Assembly (NCBI GenBank): GCA_017416425.1
Contig: JAFQCL010000030.1
Coordinates: forward strand, 26,504-90,503
Direction: 5' to 3'
DNA: 64,000 nucleotides
From: Clostridia bacterium
GTDB taxonomy: Bacteria; Bacillota; Clostridia; Christensenellales; CAG-138
Position numbers and translations under genes: made by a program
The notes under the pieces: generated by a model
Databases searched by the model: none
The model's input: only the letters and a program-made list of their open reading frames with translations
Told to the model about the DNA's origin: nothing
Shown: piece after piece, positions 7,676-16,655 of the stretch
Layout: each line of letters begins with the position of its first letter
Position numbering within the stretch: position 1 is the stretch's first letter

Positions 7676-8689
7676 ATGACAGACGGACAAAGCGCTAATA
7701 AGGTGGAAAGATACGTAAATGCTGATTCCATGGAAGAAATAATGCATCTTTTTGGTGTCTTTGATGAAAACGTAGCAATACTTGAAACTGAAACTGGCGC
7801 GAAGATCACTATTGATTCAGATATGATAAAGCTGAGCGGTACCGAAGAACAGGCAGAGCTGGCAAGTACGGTGATAAACAAACTGCTTCTAATGATAAGG
7901 CGAAAAGAAGCGATTGATAGAAGCCGCATAAGGTATGCTATAGACCTTGCAAAAGAGGGTAATGCGGATCTTATTGAGGAACTGATGGATGATGTTATTG
8001 CTTTTACAAACAGAGGAAGACAAATAAAATGTAAGACGCTTGGCCAAAAGCGCTATGTTTCAGCTCTAAAGCATCATACTGTCGTGTTTGGTGTGGGTCC
8101 TGCGGGAACGGGTAAGACATATCTTGCGGTAGCTATGGCTGTGCTTGCGTTTAAGAACAAAGAGGTATCTAAGATAATTTTAACAAGACCTGCTGTTGAA
8201 GCGGGAGAAAAGCTTGGATTTTTACCAGGCGATCTTCAAAACAAGGTAGATCCGTATCTAAGACCCCTTTATGATGCACTTTATGATTTCCTGGGTGCGG
8301 AAGGATTTAAAACGCTTAATGAAAGAGGCTGCATCGAAGTGGCGCCGCTTGCCTATATGCGTGGGCGAACATTAACTGATGCTTATATAATACTTGATGA
8401 GGCGCAGAACTGTACTATAGAGCAGATGAAGATGTTCTTAACCAGATTTGGGGAGGGTTCAAGAGTAGTTGTAACGGGAGATATCACACAGATCGATCTA
8501 CCTCGTGATAAAAAAAGTGGGCTTGTACATGCGATTGATATTTTAAACGATGTAGATGGAATAAGCATCGTTCGCCTGACACACAAAGATGTTGTACGTC
8601 ATGAGATGGTACAGAAGATAATACAGGCTTATGAGCATGCTCAAAAACGTGAACCACAAAAGGAAAACAGGGAAGCTCAAAGGCAATAA
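7676..8689 (+). CDS. phoH: PhoH family ATPase
   Basis: The product is 337 residues. An N-terminal KH-like region (about 20-80) is followed by the PhoH P-loop domain with GPAGTGKTYLA (about 141-151), Walker B YIILDEAQN (about 238-246), and VVTGDITQIDLP. The C-terminus is charged. PhoH proteins are cytoplasmic nucleotide hydrolases linked to RNA metabolism. AGGAG precedes the ATG. The neighbouring ybeY and era genes, both acting in ribosome maturation, are its usual partners. Confidence 0.95.
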   Translation: MTDGQSANKVERYVNADSMEEIMHLFGVFDENVAILETETGAKITIDSDMIKLSGTEEQAELASTVINKLLLMIRRKEAIDRSRIRYAIDLAKEGNADLIEELMDDVIAFTNRGRQIKCKTLGQKRYVSALKHHTVVFGVGPAGTGKTYLAVAMAVLAFKNKEVSKIILTRPAVEAGEKLGFLPGDLQNKVDPYLRPLYDALYDFLGAEGFKTLNERGCIEVAPLAYMRGRTLTDAYIILDEAQNCTIEQMKMFLTRFGEGSRVVVTGDITQIDLPRDKKSGLVHAIDILNDVDGISIVRLTHKDVVRHEMVQKIIQAYEHAQKREPQKENREAQRQ

Positions 8690-8728
8690 TATAGAAATAG
8701 TATACATAAAGCAAAAGGAGATAGCGTT

Positions 8729-10321
8729 ATGGATAAGGGCGGCAGCAAAACATCGCATAGAAAGGTGATTTTTAGCATCATACTTATTTTTATAATGCTG
8801 GCTGTGACGGCATTTGTTTGTGCTTTCACGCTTACGCCGAAGCGATTCAGCGTTTCCGTTGGAGATGAGATGCCTGAGACAGTGAGGGCAGATGTTACTA
8901 TAAGGGATAGTACCACAGGCGAGATTATATATGATAAAGGGGATGTTGTGATCTCAGAGGGCGCCACGATTACTCATTATGATATGACGATACTGGAAAG
9001 CCTTGATCTTATAAAGGAGAAGGCTTCGGATGTAGCGCTTTATATTGGAATCTCGCTCATACTTATAGGAGCTTGTGCTGTATTTGTGGCATTTGCTATG
9101 CAGAGCGATAAAGCGGTTCTTATTAATCCAAGATATATGACGATCGTTGCGCTTTCTGTTATAATTACAATGATTATTTCGCTGGGTCTAAAGAGGCTTT
9201 CGGTATTTATAATTCCTGCCACGCTTTCTGTTTTGCTTATATCACTACTTATAAATAGAAGGACGGCTTATGGGCTTTTAATATTTTCAAGCATTGCCGT
9301 TGGGCTATTAGCCGGTGAAAAGGGAGTTGTGTTTAATGGAACTAGTACCGTAATGATGGTGGCTACGCTTATATCAGGCAGTATTGCAATACCCCTTATG
9401 CGTAATAAACATAATAGAGGCTCGCTGTTGGTAGGCGGAAGTATAGCTGCCATTGTAAATGGTCTTTGTATAGTCGTATGCATGTTGATATCGATGCAAT
9501 CGTTAGAGGTAATACTAATAAGTGGTGCATATGGCCTTGCTGGCGGTATACTGTCTACGGTGCTTTGTGTGGGCACAATGCCTGTATGGGAGAATATTTT
9601 TGATATAACTACTCCATCCAGACTCTACGAGCTTACAAACGCGAACCATCCTTTGCTAAAGCAGCTTATGACTGAGGCTCCGGGAACTTATCATCATAGT
9701 GTTATGGTAGCGTTGCTAGCAGAGTCTGCTGCGCAGGTCATCGGGGCCAATTCCGCGCTCGCAAGGGTAGGTGGCTATTATCATGATGTGGGCAAGCTTA
9801 GAAGACCTCTTTATTTCCGTGAAAATCAGTCCCAAGAAAATATACATGATACACTGTCGCCGAGCGAGAGTGCATCCATTATAATCGCACATCAGGCGGA
9901 TAGTGTTGCAATACTAAAAAAGGCGAAACTCCCCGGTGATGTAATAAAAATAGCATCCGAACATCATGGAAACGCACTGATGACGTATTTTTACTCTAAG
10001 GCAAAGGCTGACGATCCTAGTGTTACGCAGAGGGGCTTCAGATATACGGGAAATCGGCCATCCAGCGCTGAATCGGCCATAGTAATGCTTGCAGATTGCT
10101 GTGAGGCGGCAGTACGTTCGCTCAAAACTACCGATAAGTCTGAGATTGAAGCTATGGTACATAAGGTCATAAGCAGCAAGTATCAGGATAAGGATAGCAT
10201 GCTTATGAACAGCCCTCTTACACTTCAGCAGATATCTGCCATTGAGCGTGCGTTTTTAAAGACTTTTAACGGAATCTTGCATGATCGTGTGAAATATCCG
10301 GAGATGGATAAGCAGTCATGA
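8729..10321 (+). CDS. pgpH: 7TM-HD phosphohydrolase, PgpH-like (c-di-AMP phosphodiesterase), short sensor domain
   Basis: The product is 530 residues, shorter than Bacillus/Listeria homologues (about 700). A first membrane segment (about 12-34) is followed by only about 75 outside residues, then six or seven membrane segments (about 110-290) and a cytoplasmic HD domain. The HD domain carries YHHSVMVALLAE, GGYYHDVGKLRRP and SEHHGNALM. PgpH hydrolyses the second messenger cyclic di-AMP. The large extracellular HDED domain of the family is therefore mostly missing here. Its stop overlaps the ybeY start by four bases. AGGAG precedes the ATG. Confidence 0.9.
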   Translation: MDKGGSKTSHRKVIFSIILIFIMLAVTAFVCAFTLTPKRFSVSVGDEMPETVRADVTIRDSTTGEIIYDKGDVVISEGATITHYDMTILESLDLIKEKASDVALYIGISLILIGACAVFVAFAMQSDKAVLINPRYMTIVALSVIITMIISLGLKRLSVFIIPATLSVLLISLLINRRTAYGLLIFSSIAVGLLAGEKGVVFNGTSTVMMVATLISGSIAIPLMRNKHNRGSLLVGGSIAAIVNGLCIVVCMLISMQSLEVILISGAYGLAGGILSTVLCVGTMPVWENIFDITTPSRLYELTNANHPLLKQLMTEAPGTYHHSVMVALLAESAAQVIGANSALARVGGYYHDVGKLRRPLYFRENQSQENIHDTLSPSESASIIIAHQADSVAILKKAKLPGDVIKIASEHHGNALMTYFYSKAKADDPSVTQRGFRYTGNRPSSAESAIVMLADCCEAAVRSLKTTDKSEIEAMVHKVISSKYQDKDSMLMNSPLTLQQISAIERAFLKTFNGILHDRVKYPEMDKQS

Positions 10322-10758
10322 TAGAGATTAATTTTGCGGTACAAGCGGATATGGATATAATACGAGGCTGCATTAAGCGCGCGGTTGAGTTTACACTTTG
10401 CTTCCTTGGTAAAAGTGGGGATGTATCGGTGTTGGTGGTGGATGATGATACGATACACCGCATGAATCTTATCTATCGAGATGTAGACCGCCCCACGGAT
10501 GTGCTTAGCTTTCCCGATTCTGAAGGGGATCAGTTGATTGCACCGGGTTCCCCATATCTCGGCGATATAGCCCTATCATATGACAGGGCTAAGGCTCAGG
10601 CGGATGAGTATGGTCATACCTTTGAGCGTGAGATTACTTTTTTGGTGATACACGGTTTGCTGCATCTTATGGGATATGACCATATGGTAAAGGCGGATGA
10701 AGAAAAAATGTTTAAAACTCAGAATAATATACTGGAAGCTATGGGGATCCTAAGATGA
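10318..10758 (+). CDS. ybeY: Endoribonuclease YbeY (16S rRNA maturation)
   Basis: The product is 146 residues. It carries the zinc-binding signature HGLLHLMGYDH (about 110-120) and the upstream RPTDVLSFP motif (about 59-67). YbeY takes part in 16S rRNA 3'-end processing and ribosome quality control. It overlaps pgpH by four bases upstream and cdd by four bases downstream, implying translational coupling. The diacylglycerol kinase gene often found next in this cluster is absent. Confidence 0.95.
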   Translation: MIEINFAVQADMDIIRGCIKRAVEFTLCFLGKSGDVSVLVVDDDTIHRMNLIYRDVDRPTDVLSFPDSEGDQLIAPGSPYLGDIALSYDRAKAQADEYGHTFEREITFLVIHGLLHLMGYDHMVKADEEKMFKTQNNILEAMGILR

Positions 10759-11168
10759 TGGAATTAAGTGAGGAGCTGATCTTTGGTCTCATAGATGCAG
10801 CTAAAAAAGCAAGGGAAATGGCATATGCGCCTTACTCGGGTTTTCGTGTAGGCGCGTGCATTGTAGCCGATTCAGGAAATAAATATACCGGTTGCAATGT
10901 TGAAAACGCATCATACGGTGCATGCGTATGCGCGGAAAGAACGGCTCTGTTCAATGCTGTGTGCAGCGGAGAAAGAAGCTTTGCCGCGCTTTTGGTCATA
11001 TCGGACAGTGAGGACATAACATTTCCTTGCGGGATATGCAGGCAGACGCTTTTGGAGTTCATAAGCTCGGACATGCCGATAATATGCTGCGATAAAAATG
11101 GCGCTTTTAGCATATTCACAATGAAAGAACTTATGCCGCATTCATTTACGAAGGAGAATATGAAATAA
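10755..11168 (+). CDS. cdd: Cytidine deaminase
   Basis: The product is 137 residues, the size of the homotetrameric enzyme. The substrate motif is GCNVENASYG and the zinc/proton-shuttle site is CAERTA (about 56-61) with PCGICRQ (about 95-101). It converts cytidine and deoxycytidine to the uridine forms for pyrimidine salvage. It overlaps ybeY by four bases. The era ATG follows its stop codon immediately. Confidence 0.95.
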   Translation: MMELSEELIFGLIDAAKKAREMAYAPYSGFRVGACIVADSGNKYTGCNVENASYGACVCAERTALFNAVCSGERSFAALLVISDSEDITFPCGICRQTLLEFISSDMPIICCDKNGAFSIFTMKELMPHSFTKENMK

Positions 11169-12062
11169 ATGGCAGCTTTTAAATCAGGCTTTGTATCAAT
11201 AATAGGTTCGCCTAATGCCGGTAAATCTACAATAATGAACGCTTTTGTAGGTCAGAAGGTATCTATAGTATCATCAAAAGCGCAGACCACGCGAAATAGG
11301 GTCTTAGGCGTGCTTACGCGAAAAACGCATCAGATAGTGTTCATAGATACGCCTGGTATAATAACCCCGAAGAATAAGCTGGGTGAGTATATGCTCAAGG
11401 TAGCGTACGAATCTATTAACGAGGTCGAAGTAATACTCTTTATTATCGATGCTTCAAAGGGTATTGGCGCGCGAGATGAGGCCATAATACAGCGTCTAAA
11501 AAAAGCAAAGGCGCCTATAATTGCCGTTATAAACAAGATAGACATAGCAAGTATGGCTGATGTAGATGTTATAAATGCCAGATTGGATACCGAGGGTATT
11601 TTTAAGGAGCGAGTTCGTCTTTCCGCGCTTATGGGAGATGGGCTTGATAGGCTTGAGCAAACGATATTAGGGCATTTTGAGCAAGGACCTATGTATTTTC
11701 CCGAGGATATGGTCACGGATGTACCTGAAAGGGTTATATGCGGCGAATTTATACGCGAAAAGGCGCTTGGACTCTTAAAGCAGGAGATACCTCATGGGAT
11801 CGGTGTCTACATTGACAAGATGAGCCAGCGTGATGACGGCATATTTGATATATGGGCAACCATATACTGCGAGCGAGACAGTCACAAGGGTATAATAATA
11901 GGGAAACAGGGTAGTATGCTTAAGCGAATAGGAAGCGAAGCCCGCCATGAGATGGAATGGATGCTCGGAACCAAGGTAAATCTAACGCTGTGGGTAAAGG
12001 TAAAGTCTGATTGGCGAAACAGCTTAGGCATAATGAACGAGCTTGGCTATAGTGAAAAATAA
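11169..12062 (+). CDS. era: GTPase Era
   Basis: The product is 297 residues. GTP-binding motifs are GSPNAGKST (G1, about 13-21), DTPG (G3) and NKID (G4). The C-terminal KH domain contains GIIIGKQGSMLKRIG. Era binds the 3' end of 16S rRNA and guides 30S assembly. The ATG directly abuts the cdd stop, and the AAGGAG used lies inside the end of cdd. Confidence 0.97.
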   Translation: MAAFKSGFVSIIGSPNAGKSTIMNAFVGQKVSIVSSKAQTTRNRVLGVLTRKTHQIVFIDTPGIITPKNKLGEYMLKVAYESINEVEVILFIIDASKGIGARDEAIIQRLKKAKAPIIAVINKIDIASMADVDVINARLDTEGIFKERVRLSALMGDGLDRLEQTILGHFEQGPMYFPEDMVTDVPERVICGEFIREKALGLLKQEIPHGIGVYIDKMSQRDDGIFDIWATIYCERDSHKGIIIGKQGSMLKRIGSEARHEMEWMLGTKVNLTLWVKVKSDWRNSLGIMNELGYSEK

Positions 12063-12094
12063 ACGCCTGCTGATTGGCTTTTATTACAGCAGGC
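12056..12094 (-). terminator. Hairpin between era and the YqzL-like gene
   Basis: An eight-base inverted repeat GCCTGCTG/CAGCAGGC (12065-12072 and 12087-12094) has a 14-base loop. Read on the minus strand it is followed by GTTTATTTTT, so it best serves as terminator of the inverted YqzL-like gene. It may also stop era transcripts from the other side. Confidence 0.6.
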
Positions 12095-12116
12095 TGAAAT
12101 ATTATTTATAATGGTT

Positions 12117-12257
12117 TTATGGTGCCTCATCTGATTCGGTCGATTCATCGACCTCTGCGTCTTCAAGCGCTCGCCTGTAGCGTATATAGGCATCGGCAGA
12201 CCCGGTAGCCATAAACTCCGCCCAGTATTCGGGAATCATCCTTCGCGGTATTTCCAT
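12117..12257 (-). CDS. yqzL: YqzL-like small protein, inverted relative to its cluster
   Basis: A 46-residue frame starts at the ATG at 12257, seven bases behind AAAGGAG, and ends at 12117. The sequence has the YqzL pattern: Trp, two residues, Phe, then TGSADAYIRYRR, with an acidic tail (EDAEVDESTESDE). In Bacillus the YqzL gene sits between era and recO on the same strand. Here the position is kept but the orientation is opposite. YqzL function is not known to me. The ribosome binding site, family motif and downstream hairpin all support a real gene. Confidence 0.72.
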   Translation of the reverse strand: MEIPRRMIPEYWAEFMATGSADAYIRYRRALEDAEVDESTESDEAP

Positions 12258-12348
12258 TTAGCTACTCCTTTCATTTTAAAACGGTGGCTTATGTAATAAG
12301 TTTACGATAAATCGATTGTTTGAATACCATGTAAAAAAAGGTAGATAT

Positions 12349-13095
12349 ATGCCGCTTGAAACAATAAACGGTCTGGTGCTCTTTGGAACAGACTATCGTG
12401 AAAATGACAAAATATTAACGGTATTATCACCCGAAAAGGGTAAGCTTTCTATTGCTTCAAGAGGCTGTAAGCGCTCTTCAAGCACGCTTCTTTCAGCATC
12501 CGAGCAATTCGCGTTTTCCGAAATGGTGGTCGTTGAAAACTATGGCAGATATACCTTAAAAGAAGCATATGTTAAAGAGCTGTTTTATCCGCTGCGCAAT
12601 GATTATCTGAAATTTGCGGCAGCGGCATTTATTATGCAGGCGAGCGATCATATTTCGTTTTTGGGTGAGCCTAACAGCATTTTTTTTACCATGCTTTATC
12701 ATGTTTTAAGCTACCTTGCGTATACAGACATAGAGCCTTTTGATATCGTAATATGCTTCATGGCCAGGCTCTTATTTATTTCAGGGATGGCTTCAAGTAT
12801 AACGAGCTGTGCTGTATGCGGAAAAAGTGTTGCCGATAGTAAACTTATATGTTTTTCTCCAAAAGCAGGAGGCTCATTATGCCATAATTGCGATGATGGC
12901 TCAAGAATGGTATCGAGCCTATCGCTTGAGGCGTTGCGGCGCATGTTTAGAATTCCCGATAAACGAATACGCGACGTGGTGCTACCAAAAAAAACACGGC
13001 AGGAACTGGCTGCCGTGCTTGATGATTATTTTGAGTATGTACTTGAGCACAGGTTTAAAACCTATGAGTTTTTTATAAACAGCATTGAATTATAG
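12349..13095 (+). CDS. recO: DNA repair protein RecO
   Basis: The product is 248 residues from the ATG at 12349. This start gives the family N-terminus LETINGLVLFGTDYRENDKIL; an in-frame TTG at 12316 would add 11 unsupported residues. An OB-fold N-terminal domain precedes a helical domain and a four-cysteine zinc site (CAVCGKS about 158-164, CHNCDDG about 183-189). RecO loads RecA on SSB-coated DNA with RecR. Upstream GGTAG is a weak ribosome binding site. The inverted YqzL-like gene separates it from era, so it may have its own promoter. Confidence 0.93.
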   Translation: MPLETINGLVLFGTDYRENDKILTVLSPEKGKLSIASRGCKRSSSTLLSASEQFAFSEMVVVENYGRYTLKEAYVKELFYPLRNDYLKFAAAAFIMQASDHISFLGEPNSIFFTMLYHVLSYLAYTDIEPFDIVICFMARLLFISGMASSITSCAVCGKSVADSKLICFSPKAGGSLCHNCDDGSRMVSSLSLEALRRMFRIPDKRIRDVVLPKKTRQELAAVLDDYFEYVLEHRFKTYEFFINSIEL

Positions 13096-13103
13096 CTGCT
13101 ACA

Positions 13104-13229
13104 GCGAACATGCTTCGCTGTGCGAACATGCTTCGCTGTGCGAACATGCTTCGCTGTACGAATATGCTTCGCTGCGCTAATATGCTTCGCTGTGCGAATT
13201 TTTTTCGCTGAACGAATCTATTTTGCTGA
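13104..13229 (+). repeat. 18-bp tandem repeat (seven units) between recO and trmFO
   Basis: Three identical units of GCGAACATGCTTCGCTGT (13104-13157) are followed by four increasingly diverged ones to 13229. Each intact unit contains the inverted repeat AGCGAA/TTCGCT, so it can form a hairpin on either strand. The last units lie inside trmFO and encode its C-terminal hexapeptide-like tail. The array separates convergent recO and trmFO and could act as a two-way terminator. Confidence 0.9.
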
Positions 13230-14514
13230 TAATATCACCCAGTATATCCAAGGAGCGCTTTGATATTGCGGTGTAGCGTTCCTGCTTTTTACGGATCCTT
13301 TCATCAAATGGGTCCATTATGCCGAATGTAACATTCATTGGCTGAAAATCAGAGCCTGCGTATTCGGAGACATAGTGTGAGAGTGCTCCGATGGCGGTCT
13401 TTTTAGTAAAATCGATCATCGTCTTACCGTTAATTGCGGCATATGCGGAGATTGCGGCGGTATAGCCGCTGGCCACGCTTTCAACATAACCCTCAACGCC
13501 TGTGAGCTGCCCTGCAAAATGTATCTCCGGCTTTGACTTTAGTCTATAGCCTATATCAAGCAGACCCGGCGAATTTATAAATGAGTTTCGATGCATAACG
13601 CCATATCGTACAAAGCACGCATTTTCAAGACCTGGTATCATGCTAAATACTCGTTTTTGTTCTGAAAACTTCAGATTTGTCTGAAACCCTACAATATTAT
13701 AAAGGCGTCCCTCGGTATCATCGCGCCTTAACTGCACTATAGCGAAGGGCTTTTTATCGCTATGAGGATCATCTATCCCAACGGGCTTTAAAGGGCCGAA
13801 AGCAAGGGTCATTTCACCACGCTTTGCCATGACCTCAACGGGCATGCAGCCCTCGAATACACGCGGAGTTTCAAAAGAGTGGAGCGGCGCTGTTTGAGCG
13901 CTTATAAGCTCATGCACAAACGCAAAATACTGCTCCCTGTCCATTGCACAATTCAAATAATCGTTTCCCCGATCATAGCGTGACGCGAAGAAAGCCTTAT
14001 CCATATCTATGGATTCAAATGTAACTATTGGAGCCGCGGCATCATAAAAGTGGAGGCTGCCGCCGGTAAGATCGTTTATTTCATCCATGAGCTTTCCATC
14101 GGTAAGAGGACCAGTGGCGATTATGACATTTCCTTGAGGGATATTTTCTACCTCTTCATGTATGACCTCGATATGGGGGTGGGTATTTATTTCTTCTGTT
14201 ATACGTCTTGAAAAGCCTTCTCGGTCAACAGCAAGAGCACCTCCCGCAGGTACGCGCGTTTCATCGGCAATACCCATAACGAATGAACCAAGCCTACGCA
14301 ACTCTTCTTTTAAAAGGCCAACAGCATTTTGTAGACGGTCTGAGCGCAAGGAATTAGAGCAGACAAGCTCCGCAAGTAAGTCTGTATTATGAGCCGGAGA
14401 GCGGCGAAGAGGTTTCATTTCATAGAGCTTGACCTTAATGCCGCGTGAAGCCAGCTGATAGGCAGCCTCGCATCCCGCAAGGCCGCCTCCTATTATTGTT
14501 ATATTGGGCATCAT
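13177..14514 (-). CDS. trmFO: Methylenetetrahydrofolate-tRNA-(uracil-5-)-methyltransferase TrmFO
   Basis: The product is 445 residues. The FAD-binding N-terminus IIGGGLAGCEAAYQLA (about 6-21) is followed by ELVCSNSLRSD (about 49-59), and the C-terminal part carries VTFGIMDPF. The enzyme makes 5-methyluridine at position 54 of tRNA using methylenetetrahydrofolate and FAD. The C-terminal residues SKIDSF, SEKNSH, SEAY come from units of the adjacent 18-bp repeat, an odd species-specific tail. It starts 10 bases after topA with AAGGA upstream and is the last gene of the comM-dprA-topA-trmFO run. Confidence 0.96.
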   Translation of the reverse strand: MMPNITIIGGGLAGCEAAYQLASRGIKVKLYEMKPLRRSPAHNTDLLAELVCSNSLRSDRLQNAVGLLKEELRRLGSFVMGIADETRVPAGGALAVDREGFSRRITEEINTHPHIEVIHEEVENIPQGNVIIATGPLTDGKLMDEINDLTGGSLHFYDAAAPIVTFESIDMDKAFFASRYDRGNDYLNCAMDREQYFAFVHELISAQTAPLHSFETPRVFEGCMPVEVMAKRGEMTLAFGPLKPVGIDDPHSDKKPFAIVQLRRDDTEGRLYNIVGFQTNLKFSEQKRVFSMIPGLENACFVRYGVMHRNSFINSPGLLDIGYRLKSKPEIHFAGQLTGVEGYVESVASGYTAAISAYAAINGKTMIDFTKKTAIGALSHYVSEYAGSDFQPMNVTFGIMDPFDERIRKKQERYTAISKRSLDILGDIISKIDSFSEKNSHSEAY

Positions 14515-14524
14515 TTAAGTATCC

Positions 14525-16594
14525 TTATGAGTTCTGTTTTGTTGTGTTGCAGTCGGGATTTGAGCAAAGCGGTTTATCAAAGCGTGTTACCATTATGGAA
14601 CCGCAGCTTTTGCAGCGCTCGTTTATGGGGCGATCCCAAACTGTAAAGTCACAGTCGGGATATCCTTCGCAGCCGTAAAAGGGCTTGCCTTTTTTTGTCT
14701 TGAGCTTTACTATATCACGCCCACATTTTGGACAAGGGACATTTACCTTTTCAGCCAGGGGCTTTGTGGTCTTACACTCTGGATAATTGGGGCATGCCAG
14801 GAATTTTCCGAATCGGCCGCTCTTTATCACCATAAGCGTACCGCACTTATCACAAGGCACATCGGATACTTCATCGGGGATGTTTATCTTCTCAATGCTC
14901 TTTAACGCATTTTCCAGTGTCACACTGAATGACGCATAAAAATCCCTCACAATATTTTTCCACTCAATACTTCCGTGTTCGATCTTGTCCAATGATTCTT
15001 CCATATCGGCGGTGAATTTTGGGTCTACTATTTGCGCGAAATTCTGCTTCATGAGCTTTGTGACTATAAAGCCAAGCTCAGTGGGAAGTAGCTGCTTCTT
15101 TTCCCTGACCACATAGCCTCTTGCAACTATGGCAGCAATAGTCGGAGCATAGGTGCTGGGTCTGCCGATGCCTTTTTCCTCCAGCAACTTTACAAGCGAT
15201 GCCTCGGTATACCGGGGCGGGGGAGCTGTAAAATGCTGCTCGGGTATAATGTTTTCGGCAGAAAAGCTGTCACCTTTTTTTATGTGGGCGGGGAGTATTA
15301 CGCGCTTTTCGTTGATCTTTTCATCAACACCTTCGGTATAGACGGCTGAGAAGCCCTGAAACAGTATTTTGCTAGAGCTTGAACGGAATATGCATCCGTT
15401 TGCAGTGAACGTAACAGTAGTTGTTGACAGGCGTTGATCCGTCATCTGACTCGCTATGAAGCGCTCATATATAAGCTTGTAGACCTTATACTGACCGGGA
15501 GTTAGAGCCGATTTTACCGATTGAGGGGTAAGCTCAATATATGTCGGACGTATTGCTTCGTGCGCATCCTGCGCATTGGCACGTCCCTTATATACATTAG
15601 GCACATCAGGTACATATTCAGAACCAAAGGTATTTAGTATATGCTCTCTTGCGGCATCCTGAGCATCCTTAGATACCCTCACGGAATCGGTTCGCATATA
15701 TGTAATAAGACCGGTAAGTCCCTTACCTTCTATCACAACGCCCTCATAAAGGGATTGCGCTATAGCCATGGTGATCTTTGTAGTTATATTGAGTTTTCGC
15801 GATGTTTCCTGCTGCAAGCTGCTGGTGGTAAATGGGGCAGGGGCATGGCGGCTTTTTTCCGAGGTTTTCTTATCGGATATCACAAAGGGATGTCCTTCTA
15901 CGCGCTTTAAAATGGCGTTTGCGTCCTCCTCGCATAAAAGCTCAAGCTTGTTTCCATCTACGCCGTAAAACGTACTTTCGATAAGTCTGGCATGTCCGGG
16001 TACCCTGAGCATTGCAGTGATGGTCCAAAACTCCTGTGGTACAAATGCCATTATCTCCTCTTCTTGGTCGCATATTATGCGTGTGGCAACGGATTGAACC
16101 CTTCCTGCAGAGAGTCCTTTCCGCACCTTAGCCCAGAGTATGGGACTGATCTTATATCCAACAAGCCTATCCAGCACTCTTCGCGCCTGCTGTGCGTCTA
16201 TAAGATTATAATCAAGCGCGCGCGGCTCTTTTATTGAGCTTTCAACGGCTTTTTTTGTGATCTCATGAAATTCCACGCGGCAGGGTTCATGGCCATTGAG
16301 CTTTAAAATATGCGCAAGATGCCATGAAATAGCTTCCCCTTCTCGATCGGGGTCGGTCGCAAGCAATACGGCGTCCGCGTTTTTTGCTTCCTTGCGTATT
16401 TTGTCAAGTATTTCACCTCGGCCTCGAAGTGTGATGTACCTGGGCTCAAAATCATTTTCAATATCAACGCCAAGTTGACTTTTAGGCAGATCCCTTACAT
16501 GTCCCTGTGAAGCGATCACCTTGTAGTTTTTTCCCAAAAAGCGTCCTATAGCATTCGCTTTAGTTGGCGATTCAACTATTACCAGTTTTGACAT
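14525..16594 (-). CDS. topA: DNA topoisomerase I
   Basis: The product is 689 residues, normal for Firmicute TopA. The N-terminal TOPRIM domain has IVESPTKA and DPDREGEAI (about 81-89). The catalytic tyrosine is Tyr299 in GLITYMRTDS. Three C-terminal four-cysteine zinc motifs follow (about 583-680). The enzyme relaxes negative supercoils through a 5'-phosphotyrosine link. GAGAGG precedes the ATG. It lies between dprA and trmFO, a common Firmicute order. Confidence 0.98.
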   Translation of the reverse strand: MSKLVIVESPTKANAIGRFLGKNYKVIASQGHVRDLPKSQLGVDIENDFEPRYITLRGRGEILDKIRKEAKNADAVLLATDPDREGEAISWHLAHILKLNGHEPCRVEFHEITKKAVESSIKEPRALDYNLIDAQQARRVLDRLVGYKISPILWAKVRKGLSAGRVQSVATRIICDQEEEIMAFVPQEFWTITAMLRVPGHARLIESTFYGVDGNKLELLCEEDANAILKRVEGHPFVISDKKTSEKSRHAPAPFTTSSLQQETSRKLNITTKITMAIAQSLYEGVVIEGKGLTGLITYMRTDSVRVSKDAQDAAREHILNTFGSEYVPDVPNVYKGRANAQDAHEAIRPTYIELTPQSVKSALTPGQYKVYKLIYERFIASQMTDQRLSTTTVTFTANGCIFRSSSSKILFQGFSAVYTEGVDEKINEKRVILPAHIKKGDSFSAENIIPEQHFTAPPPRYTEASLVKLLEEKGIGRPSTYAPTIAAIVARGYVVREKKQLLPTELGFIVTKLMKQNFAQIVDPKFTADMEESLDKIEHGSIEWKNIVRDFYASFSVTLENALKSIEKINIPDEVSDVPCDKCGTLMVIKSGRFGKFLACPNYPECKTTKPLAEKVNVPCPKCGRDIVKLKTKKGKPFYGCEGYPDCDFTVWDRPINERCKSCGSIMVTRFDKPLCSNPDCNTTKQNS

Positions 16595-16655
16595 TCATAT
16601 ACCTCTCAGTTTTATATCGTAATATCCTTACGGACAGTATGCGTAAAGCTTGGTC

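Noticed and set aside
13104..13229. Possible CRISPR array
   Set aside because: The units are 18-bp head-to-tail repeats without spacers and run into trmFO; no cas gene is present.
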